A stretch of DNA of 64,000 nucleotides, from NCBI GenBank assembly GCA_041662485.1, contig JBAZSJ010000012.1, positions 49,098-113,097 on the forward strand, written 5' to 3'. The translations under genes and the position numbers were made by a program. Under the pieces are notes generated by a model. It did not search any database. It saw nothing but the letters and a program-made list of their open reading frames with translations, and was not told the DNA's origin. Positions 1 through 6,737 of this stretch are shown one piece after another. Source of the DNA: Rariglobus sp041662485 (GTDB lineage: Bacteria; Verrucomicrobiota; Verrucomicrobiia; Opitutales; Opitutaceae). Position 1 is the first letter of the stretch. Each line of letters starts with the position of its first letter.

Positions 1-1
1 C

Positions 2-394
2 GCTGGCGGAGGCGGTGACGGCGTCGGCGGGGACGGGGGTGTCGGGGGCGAGGGCGTTGGCTGTGCGGTAGGCGGTGACGTTGGCTTTGATGGAGTCGGC
101 GAGTTTTTGGCTGGTGGGCCCGAGATTGGTGCCGGAGGAGCTGGCGGCGTCGTAGCCAGAGCCGGCGGCGGAGGGGCGGGAGTTGAAGTAGCGGTCGCTG
201 GTGAACGACTGGCCGAGGAGGGCGGAGCCTCGCACGGTGCCGTCGGTGTCGGTGAGGAGCGAGCCGTTGGCCTTGGATGAGAAGAAGGCCTGGCCGCCGG
301 CCCAGACGGCGAGGGGGTAGACACCGCAGAGGAGGACGGCGAGGACGACGGTGAGGAGGAAGGCGGTGCGGAGTTCGGAGAGGAAGGTTTTCAT
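2..394 (-). CDS. kdpC: KdpC, K+-transporting ATPase subunit C (partial, cut by window edge)
   Basis: Accessory subunit of the KdpFABC high-affinity potassium pump in the inner membrane; it stabilises the KdpA-KdpB complex. Only the first 131 codons are inside the window, of about 190 usual. One N-terminal membrane segment (about residues 10-32) is followed by the conserved KdpC stretch YFNSRPSAAGSGYDAA and then SGTNLGPTS at about residues 69-94. The start ATG at 394 follows kdpB on the same strand after about 100 bases that hold a palindromic repeat. The frame has no stop inside the window. Family assignment is secure; the C-terminus is not visible. Confidence 0.93.
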   Translation of the reverse strand, partial: MKTFLSELRTAFLLTVVLAVLLCGVYPLAVWAGGQAFFSSKANGSLLTDTDGTVRGSALLGQSFTSDRYFNSRPSAAGSGYDAASSSGTNLGPTSQKLADSIKANVTAYRTANALAPDTPVPADAVTASAS

Positions 395-410
395 GACGGA
401 GAGAGTGGAG

Positions 411-496
411 GGAGGACGGACCTCCTGGTCCGTTCGGTTTGAGGGCGTGAAGTGTATGTGGATATCAAAGGGGACGGACCGGGAGGTCCGTCCTCC
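411..496. repeat. Palindromic repeat, GACGGACC type, between kdpB and kdpC
   Basis: Arms GGAGGACGGACCTCC (from 411) and GGAGGTCCGTCCTCC (to 496) form an imperfect inverted repeat with about a 35-base centre. The same arms occur inside kdpB at 1408-1465. It ends within a few bases of the kdpB stop codon, so it could act as an mRNA 3' hairpin, but there is no T-run. Confidence 0.85.
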
Positions 497-497
497 G

Positions 498-2639
498 TCA
501 GACCAGACCGAGGGCGTTGATGAGGACGTCGATGAGCTTGATGCCGATGAAGGGGACGATGATGCCGCCGAGGCCGTAGATCACGAGGTTGCGGCGGAGC
601 ATGGCCTCGGCGCCGATGGGACGGTAGGCGACGCCGCGGAGGGCGAGCGGGATGAGGGCGATGATGACGAGGGCGTTGAAGATCACGGCGCTCAGGATCG
701 CGCTCAGCGGGGAGGCGAGGTGCATGACGTTGAGCGGGGCGATGGCGGGGAACACGCCGACGAGCATCGCCGGGATGATCGCGAAGTATTTGGCGATGTC
801 ATTGGCGATGGAGAAGGTGGTGAGAGCGCCGCGGGTGATGAGGAGCTGTTTTCCAATGGCGACGATGTCGAGGAGCTTGGTGGGGTTGCTGTCGAGATCG
901 ACCATGTTGCCGGCTTCCTTGGCGGCCTGGGTGCCGGTGTTCATGGCGACGCCGACGTCGGCCTGGGCGAGGGCGGGGGCGTCGTTGGTGCCGTCGCCGG
1001 TCATGGCGACGAGGTGGCCGTCGGCCTGCTCCTGGCGGATGCGGGCGAGCTTCATCTCGGGCGTGGCCTGGGCGAGGAAGTCGTCCACGCCGGCCTCGGC
1101 GGCGATGGCGGCGGCGGTGAGGGGGTTGTCGCCGGTGATCATCACGGTACGGATGCCCATGGCGCGGAGTTGGGCGAAGCGTTCCTTGATGCCGCCTTTG
1201 ACGACGTCCTTGAGGTAGATGACGCCGAGGGCGGTGGCGGTGCCGTGGGCGGACTCGGCGACGACGAGAGGCGTGCCGCCTTGGCGGGAGATGGCGTCGA
1301 CGGCTTCGGTGACGGCGGCGGGATAGGCGCCGCCTTGGGATTCGATCCAGGTTTTGACGTTGGAGGCGGCGCCTTTGCGGATGGAGCGGGCGGAGGCGGA
1401 GATTGAGGAGGACGGACCTCCGGGTCCGTCGGGTTGGGGTGGGACGGACCGGGAGGTCCGTCCTCCGGCGGAGGCGGAGGAAGCGGCGGAGGGATCGGTG
1501 AGGTCAACGCCGCTCATGCGGGTCTGGGCGGTGAAGGGGACGAAGACGGCGTGCGGGGCGGTCAGGTCGCGGCCGCGGAGGTTATATTTTTCCTTGGCGA
1601 GGACGACGATGCTGCGGCCCTCGGGGGTTTCGTCGGCGAGGGAGGCGAGTTGGGCGGCGTCAGCGAGGCGTTCGGACGTGACGCCGGGGGCGGGGACGAA
1701 CTCGGCGGCCTGGCGGTTGCCGAGGGTGATGGTGCCGGTCTTGTCGAGGAGGAGGACGTCGATGTCGCCGGCGGCCTCGACGGCGCGTCCGGAAACCGCG
1801 AGGACATTGCGCTGGAGAAGGCGGTCCATGCCGGCGATGCCGATGGCGCTGAGGAGTCCGCCGATAGTGGTGGGGATGAGGCAGACGAGGAGGGCGATGA
1901 GCGTGGTGATGGAAAACGCGACGCCGGCGTATTCGCCGAACGGTTTCAGCGCGATGACGACGAGGAGGAAGATGAACGTGAGCGCGGAGAGGAGGATGGT
2001 GAGGGCGATCTCGTTGGGTGTTTTCTGGCGGGAGGCGCCTTCGACGAGGCTGATCATGCGGTCGAGGAAACCTTCGCCGGGATTGGCGGTGATGCGGATG
2101 AGGAGCGTGTCGGAGATGACGGCGGTGCCGCCGGTGACGGCGCTGCGGTCGCCGCCGGCTTCGCGGATGACGGGGGCGGATTCTCCGGTGATGGCGGATT
2201 CGTCCACGGAGGCGGCGCCTTCGACGACTTCGCCGTCGCCGGGGATGAGTTCGCCTGCTTTGACGAAGACGAGGTCGCCTTTGGCGAGCCGGGTGGCGTC
2301 GATGGCTTCGAGGGTGCCGTCCTTGCGGCGGCGATGGGCGACGAGTTGCTTGCGGGAGGCGCGGAGGGCGCGGGCTTGGGCCTTGCCACGGCCTTCGGCG
2401 ACGGCCTCGGCGAAGTTGGCGAAGATGACGGTGAAGAGGAGCCAGAGGGCGATCTGGAGGACGTAGCCGAAGGGCTCCTTGGACGTGAAGAGTTGCTGGA
2501 AGGAGAGAATAGCTCCGAGCAGCGTGACGAACATCACGGGGTTTTTGAGCTGGGTGCACGGATCGAGTTTTTTGAGGGAGTCGATGACCGCCTGGCGCAG
2601 GATGGCGCCGTCGAAAAGGGAGGTGGCTTGAGTGCTCAT
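498..2639 (-). CDS. kdpB: KdpB, potassium-transporting P-type ATPase catalytic subunit, with in-frame repeat-derived insert
   Basis: Catalytic subunit of KdpFABC: ATP hydrolysis and aspartyl phosphorylation drive K+ uptake. Seen: phosphorylation motif DKTGTITLG (Asp about 299), TGES at 151-154, the hinge TGDGTNDAPA and the terminal IYGLGGIIVPFIGIKLID. At 713 residues it is about 30 longer than the usual 682. The extra residues (about 382-417, Ser/Gly/Pro rich) fall between FTAQTRMSGV and IRKGA, in the nucleotide-binding domain, and residues 392-411 are encoded by a palindromic repeat identical in type to the kdpB-kdpC intergenic one. Frame is kept on both sides, so the gene looks functional. 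Second gene of kdpABC on the minus strand. Confidence 0.96.
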   Translation of the reverse strand: MSTQATSLFDGAILRQAVIDSLKKLDPCTQLKNPVMFVTLLGAILSFQQLFTSKEPFGYVLQIALWLLFTVIFANFAEAVAEGRGKAQARALRASRKQLVAHRRRKDGTLEAIDATRLAKGDLVFVKAGELIPGDGEVVEGAASVDESAITGESAPVIREAGGDRSAVTGGTAVISDTLLIRITANPGEGFLDRMISLVEGASRQKTPNEIALTILLSALTFIFLLVVIALKPFGEYAGVAFSITTLIALLVCLIPTTIGGLLSAIGIAGMDRLLQRNVLAVSGRAVEAAGDIDVLLLDKTGTITLGNRQAAEFVPAPGVTSERLADAAQLASLADETPEGRSIVVLAKEKYNLRGRDLTAPHAVFVPFTAQTRMSGVDLTDPSAASSASAGGRTSRSVPPQPDGPGGPSSSISASARSIRKGAASNVKTWIESQGGAYPAAVTEAVDAISRQGGTPLVVAESAHGTATALGVIYLKDVVKGGIKERFAQLRAMGIRTVMITGDNPLTAAAIAAEAGVDDFLAQATPEMKLARIRQEQADGHLVAMTGDGTNDAPALAQADVGVAMNTGTQAAKEAGNMVDLDSNPTKLLDIVAIGKQLLITRGALTTFSIANDIAKYFAIIPAMLVGVFPAIAPLNVMHLASPLSAILSAVIFNALVIIALIPLALRGVAYRPIGAEAMLRRNLVIYGLGGIIVPFIGIKLIDVLINALGLV
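1408..1465. repeat. Palindromic repeat, GACGGACC type, in frame inside kdpB
   Basis: Two 23-base arms (1408-1430 and 1443-1465) pair with one mismatch around a 12-base centre. On the kdpB strand it reads without stops as GGRTSRSVPPQPDGPGGPSS. The same arm sequence lies between kdpB and kdpC, so this is a mobile-type intergenic repeat now read as protein. Confidence 0.9.
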
Positions 2640-2666
2640 GAGGAAGGGGAAGAATCAGGTTTTGAG

Positions 2667-2729
2667 GTAGGAGCCTGCTTGCAGGCGATGGCGGCAGTAG
2701 CTCGGAATCGCCTGCAAGCAGGCTCCTAC
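2667..2729. repeat. Palindromic repeat, GTAGGAGCCTGCTTGCAGG type, between kdpA and kdpB
   Basis: Perfect 23-base inverted arms: left 2667-2689 (GTAGGAGCCTGCTTGC...) and right 2707-2729. It fills most of the 99-base kdpA-kdpB gap. Further copies occur at 36497-36549 (urtB-urtC) and 39901-39976 (ureB-ureC), each inside an operon. Confidence 0.92.
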
Positions 2730-2738
2730 AAATGATGT

Positions 2739-4466
2739 TTAGAACAGGGTGGATGCACCCATCAGAAAGTGCTCGACGACGGGGCCCATCGCGAGGGCGG
2801 GCAGGAAGGTGAGCGCGCCGACAAGGACGACGGTGCCGATGAGCAGGAGGACGAAGGTGAAACCTTCCGTGCGGAACGTGCCGGCGCTGGCGGGGACGAG
2901 GCGCTTGCCGGCGAAATTCCCGGCGAGGGCGAGGATCGGGACGATCATGAGGAAGCGGCCGACGAGCATCGCGATGCCAAGGGTGATGTTCCAATGCGGG
3001 TCGCCGCTGGCCGGGTTGGCGGTGAGGCCGGCGAAGGCGCTGCCGTTGTTGCCCACGGCGGAGCTGAAGGCGTAGAGGAGTTCGCTGAAGCCGTGCGGGC
3101 CGGCGTTGTTGAGGCCGTCGGCGCCCCACTTGGAGACGCTGGCCCAGGCGGTCATGCCGAGGATAGTCGCGGCGAGGACCATGAGGACGAGCATGACGAG
3201 CTTGATGTCGTAGGCCTCGATTTTTTTGCCGGCGTATTCGGGGGTGCGGCCGACCATGAGGCCGGCGATGAACACGGCGAGGATGACGAAGATCAACATG
3301 CCGTAGAGGCCCGCGCCGACGCCGCCGAAGATGACTTCGCCGGTCTCCATGTTGAAGAGCGGGACGAGGCCGCCGAGGGGCGTGAACGAGTCGTGCATCG
3401 AGTTGACCGCTCCGCAGGAGGCATCGGTGGTGATGGTCGCGAAGAGGGCGGAGTTGAAGACGCCGAAGCGGACCTCCTTGCCCTCCATGTTGCCGTCGGC
3501 GACGGCGACGCCGAGGCGCTGGTGGATGGGGTTGCCGGAGGCCTCGGCCTTCCACGAGACCAGCACGCCGGCGACGAACATGACGGCCATCGCGCTCCAG
3601 ACGGCCCAGCCGTGGCGCTGGTTTTTCAGCGTGCGACCGAGCCACCAGGTAAGCGCGCTCGGGATCGCGAAGATCGAGAGCATCTGGAGAAAGTTCGAGA
3701 GGGGCGTGGGGTTTTCGAAGGGGTGCGCGGCGTTGGCGTTGAAGAAACCGCCGCCGTTGGTGCCGAGCATTTTTATCGCGACCTGCGAGGCGACGGGGCC
3801 TTGGGCGATGGTTTGCGTGGCGCCTTCGAGCGTGTGGGCGGTCGTGTAGGGCTGGCAATTTTGGATGATTCCCTGCGAGACGAGGAAGAGGGCGAAGACG
3901 AGGCAGATCGGGGCGAGCAGGTAGTAGGTGACGCGGACGGTATCGACCCAGAAGTTGCCGATGGTCTTGGCGGAGTGGCGGGCGATGCCGCGGACGAGGG
4001 CGGCGGCGATGGCGATGCCGGCGGCGGCCGAGACGAAATTGTGAAACGTCAGCGCGACCATCTGCGAGAAATACGACATCGTCGATTCGCCGCCGTAGCT
4101 CTGCCAGTTGGTATTGGTGGTGAAACTCGCGGCGGTGTTGAACGCGAGAGCGGGCGAGAGGCCGGCCAGACCCTGCGGGTTGAGCGGCAGATGATCCTGA
4201 TAGCGCAGGATGAAGTAGGTGAACAGCAGGCCGACGAGGCTGAAGACGAGGAGGGCGAGCGTGTAGCCGAGCCAGCTTTGTTCCTTGGCAGGGTCGATGC
4301 CGCAGACGCGGTAGGTGAGGCGCTCGACGGGCTTCACGAGCCGGTCGAGAAACGTGCGGCCCTGGGCGTCGAGGACGCGAACGAGATAGAGGCCGAGCGG
4401 TTTCGTGACGAGCAGCAGCGCGCCGACGTAGAGTGCGAATTGGAACCAGGCGTTGGGATTATTCAT
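2739..4466 (-). CDS. kdpA: KdpA, potassium-binding/translocating subunit
   Basis: K+ channel-like subunit of the Kdp pump; it carries the selectivity filter and about ten membrane segments. Seen: N-terminus WFQFALYVGALLLVTKPLG, FNTAASFTTNTNWQSYGGE, and TNGGGFFNANAAHPFENPT, all Kdp hallmark stretches. The ATG at 4466 (MNNPNAW) is chosen over a TTG three codons upstream because it matches the family N-terminus. About 575 residues, normal length. An AAAGTAACC palindrome lies only 6 bases upstream of this ATG, on the ribosome-binding region. Order kdpF-kdpA-kdpB-kdpC on the minus strand. Confidence 0.96.
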   Translation of the reverse strand: MNNPNAWFQFALYVGALLLVTKPLGLYLVRVLDAQGRTFLDRLVKPVERLTYRVCGIDPAKEQSWLGYTLALLVFSLVGLLFTYFILRYQDHLPLNPQGLAGLSPALAFNTAASFTTNTNWQSYGGESTMSYFSQMVALTFHNFVSAAAGIAIAAALVRGIARHSAKTIGNFWVDTVRVTYYLLAPICLVFALFLVSQGIIQNCQPYTTAHTLEGATQTIAQGPVASQVAIKMLGTNGGGFFNANAAHPFENPTPLSNFLQMLSIFAIPSALTWWLGRTLKNQRHGWAVWSAMAVMFVAGVLVSWKAEASGNPIHQRLGVAVADGNMEGKEVRFGVFNSALFATITTDASCGAVNSMHDSFTPLGGLVPLFNMETGEVIFGGVGAGLYGMLIFVILAVFIAGLMVGRTPEYAGKKIEAYDIKLVMLVLMVLAATILGMTAWASVSKWGADGLNNAGPHGFSELLYAFSSAVGNNGSAFAGLTANPASGDPHWNITLGIAMLVGRFLMIVPILALAGNFAGKRLVPASAGTFRTEGFTFVLLLIGTVVLVGALTFLPALAMGPVVEHFLMGASTLF

Positions 4467-4472
4467 GGAATG

Positions 4473-4497
4473 CAAAGTAACCTATTAGGTTACTTTG
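4473..4497. repeat. AAAGTAACC palindrome upstream of kdpA start
   Basis: 25-base near-perfect palindrome, arms CAAAGTAACCTA / TAGGTTACTTTG around one T. It covers the position where the kdpA ribosome-binding site should be. Four more copies are clustered at 20615-21395. Confidence 0.92.
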
Positions 4498-4531
4498 TGG
4501 TTCGGGTTGTGGGGACGCGGGCGAGGGACCT

Positions 4532-4615
4532 TTAGAATTTTTCGGGGCGGAGGATGGCGGCGACGAGGTAGAGGAGGCAGGCGACGGCGAGCAGGCCGAT
4601 GAAGGTGTTTTCCAT
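4532..4615 (-). CDS. kdpF: KdpF, small membrane subunit of the Kdp pump
   Basis: A 27-codon frame directly upstream of kdpA. It starts MENTFIGLLAVACLLYLV and ends AAILRPEKF; a single hydrophobic helix followed by a short charged tail (RPEKF) is the usual KdpF form. KdpF stabilises the KdpABC complex like a bound lipid. It is 65 bases from kdpA and is the first gene of the kdpFABC run. No strong Shine-Dalgarno is visible upstream of ATG 4615. The assignment rests on position plus the short TM-RPE(K/R) pattern. Confidence 0.85.
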   Translation of the reverse strand: MENTFIGLLAVACLLYLVAAILRPEKF

Positions 4616-4747
4616 GGGGCGATTATGGCACCTTTGGGTTCGCGCTCCTAATCAAGCGGGGGCGCCGATGCGTTAAGAAAATATCAAGGGGGCGGGAGCA
4701 CCCTAAATTTAGCTCTCAATTCGCGGCGGGGCCTCATAAGGTGCCGC

Positions 4748-6637
4748 ATGGAAAAACGTAAATTTGCCGAGCTTGGGCTGTCCGCCGAGGTGTTGAAGGC
4801 CGTGGACAAGATGGGCTTCGAGGAGGCTTCGCCTATCCAGACCGCCGTCATTCCTCTGCTGCTCTCCGGCAAAGACGTGATCGGCCAGTCGTCCACCGGC
4901 TCCGGCAAGACGGCCGCCTTCGGCGCGCCCGCCGTCGAGAAGGTCGATGCGAAGAAGAAGGTCGTGCAGGTGCTCATCCTTTGCCCGACGCGCGAACTCG
5001 CGGTGCAGGTCGCCGAGGAAATCGCCAAGCTCGCTTTCTACAAATCCGGTGTGCGCGAGGTGCCGATTTTCGGCGGCCAGCCCTACGACCGTCAGATCCG
5101 CGCCCTCGAAGCCGGCGCGCAGATCGTGATCGGCACGCCCGGTCGCGTGATGGACCACATGGAGCGCGGCACGCTGCGTCTCGACAACCTGAAGATGGTC
5201 ATCCTCGACGAGTGCGACCGGATGCTCGACATGGGCTTCCGCGACGACATCGAGAAGATCCTTTCGGAGACTCCGCCCACTCGGCAGCTCCTGTTTTTCT
5301 CGGCCACGATGCCGCCTGCGATCAAGAATCTCATCATGCGCTATGCCAAGGATCCGGCGTGGGTGAAGATCGAGTCTGAGGCGAAGAACGCCCCGCAAGT
5401 GGACCAGGTTTATTTCGAGGTGGACCGCCGCTACAAGATCGACGTCCTCACGCGCCTCATTGATCTGAACGATTTCCGTTACGGCATCATTTTTTGCTCA
5501 ACGAAGGTCATGGTGGACGAGCTCGACGAGCACCTGCACGCGCGCGGCTACGCGACCGACCGGCTGCACGGCGACATCACGCAGGCGCAGCGCACGCGGG
5601 TGATGGACAAGTTCCGCCGTCGCGGCTTCGAGTTCCTCGTGGCGACCGACGTGGCGGCGCGCGGCCTTGACGTGGATGATCTCGAGGTCGTGTTCAATTT
5701 CGACCTGCCGAACGACGCCGAGGACTACACGCATCGCATCGGCCGCACGGGTCGCGCGGGCAAGTCGGGCAAGGCGTTCACGTTTGTCTCGGGCCGCGAG
5801 ATCTACGGCTTGCAGAACATGGCGCATTACGGGCGCTTGAAGATCCGCCGCGAAAATGTGCCGTCCCTCGACCAGGTCGAGGAGGCGCGCGAGAACGTGT
5901 TTTTTGAAAAGCTGCGCGGCGTGCTGACGGCGGGCACCTTCCGCAAGCAGGACCGTTTCATCGACCGCCTGCTGGAGCAGGGCTTCGCGAGCACCGACAT
6001 CGTTTCCGCTCTCATCCATATGATGCACGGCGGCGGCGACAAACCCGAGCCCGCTCCCGCTCCGGTCAAGGCCAAGCCGCTGCGTTCAGCGCTGCCGCCA
6101 GCCTCCGCTCCCGTTGCCAAGCACGTCCCTGACGCGCCTTATGTCGCCACCAAGCCGGCTCCGGCGAGCAATGTGCCGGCGGCGTTCGCCAAGGTCGCCA
6201 ACAAGCCGAAGGTCGTCGCTCTGGCGGCGGCGGTGCCGGCTCCCGTAGTTGCGCCGGTTATCGTCAAGACACAGCCCGATCCGGGCGAGAAGGAGCAGGC
6301 GCTTTTTGAAAACGAAGAGGTGAAACCGGTGCGCCCTACGAAGCAGAAATTCGAGCGCGCCGCCCGCACGGGCCGCGAGCCGGGCATGACGACGTTGTTC
6401 TTCAACGTCGGCCGCAAGCAGCTCGTGACGCCGGCGGACATCGTCGGTAAGGTCGCGGGCGTCACCCGCCTGCCGGCCAACGTGGTCGGCGCGATGGACA
6501 TTCACCAGCGTCACACGCTGGTCGATGTGACGACCGAGCACGTGGCGCTGATCTTGGAAAAGCTGAAAGGCATCCGCGTGAAGAACGTCTCCTTGGAGCC
6601 GGCTCTCGCGACGGACGCGGACCGCACGGCGGAGTGA
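4748..6637 (+). CDS. DEAD-box RNA helicase with C-terminal DbpA-type RNA-binding domain
   Basis: ATP-dependent RNA helicase of the DeaD/CsdA-DbpA group, probably used in ribosome assembly or RNA turnover. Seen: Q-motif Gln about 31, Walker A SSTGSGKT (48-55) in place of the usual AQTGTGKT, PTREL (80), TPGR (130), motif II as DECD (154-157), SAT (185), and HRIGRTGRAG (about 330). A disordered Ala/Pro-rich linker (about 430-540) leads to a DbpA-like RNA-binding domain (GMTTLFFNVGRKQLVTPADI onward). 629 residues. Divergent from kdpF, with 132 bases between. The start ATG 4748 puts the Q-motif at the usual distance. Whether it is deaD or dbpA cannot be decided from sequence alone. Confidence 0.93.
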   Translation: MEKRKFAELGLSAEVLKAVDKMGFEEASPIQTAVIPLLLSGKDVIGQSSTGSGKTAAFGAPAVEKVDAKKKVVQVLILCPTRELAVQVAEEIAKLAFYKSGVREVPIFGGQPYDRQIRALEAGAQIVIGTPGRVMDHMERGTLRLDNLKMVILDECDRMLDMGFRDDIEKILSETPPTRQLLFFSATMPPAIKNLIMRYAKDPAWVKIESEAKNAPQVDQVYFEVDRRYKIDVLTRLIDLNDFRYGIIFCSTKVMVDELDEHLHARGYATDRLHGDITQAQRTRVMDKFRRRGFEFLVATDVAARGLDVDDLEVVFNFDLPNDAEDYTHRIGRTGRAGKSGKAFTFVSGREIYGLQNMAHYGRLKIRRENVPSLDQVEEARENVFFEKLRGVLTAGTFRKQDRFIDRLLEQGFASTDIVSALIHMMHGGGDKPEPAPAPVKAKPLRSALPPASAPVAKHVPDAPYVATKPAPASNVPAAFAKVANKPKVVALAAAVPAPVVAPVIVKTQPDPGEKEQALFENEEVKPVRPTKQKFERAARTGREPGMTTLFFNVGRKQLVTPADIVGKVAGVTRLPANVVGAMDIHQRHTLVDVTTEHVALILEKLKGIRVKNVSLEPALATDADRTAE

Positions 6638-6638
6638 A

Positions 6639-6707
6639 GTAGACGCGGCATCTTGCCGTGTTGGAACAGAGATTGATCGGCCCAACGCGGCGGGACGCCG
6701 CGTCTAC
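6639..6707. repeat. Palindromic repeat, GTAGACGCGGCATC type
   Basis: Arms GTAGACGCGGCATCTTGCCG and CGGGACGCCGCGTCTAC, two bases after the helicase stop codon and before the convergent GH3 gene. Each arm has its own short inner hairpin. Other copies: 9332-9402, 48166-48227 (inside ureF) and 50357-50414. Confidence 0.9.
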
Positions 6708-6737
6708 TTTTTCGCTCCGCCGGGGAGGTTCCCAAAC

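Noticed and set aside
1660..3858. Long Arg/Pro-rich frames on the minus strand through kdpA/kdpB
   Set aside because: Shifted-frame reading of high-GC kdp genes; no motif, and the kdp frames explain the region.
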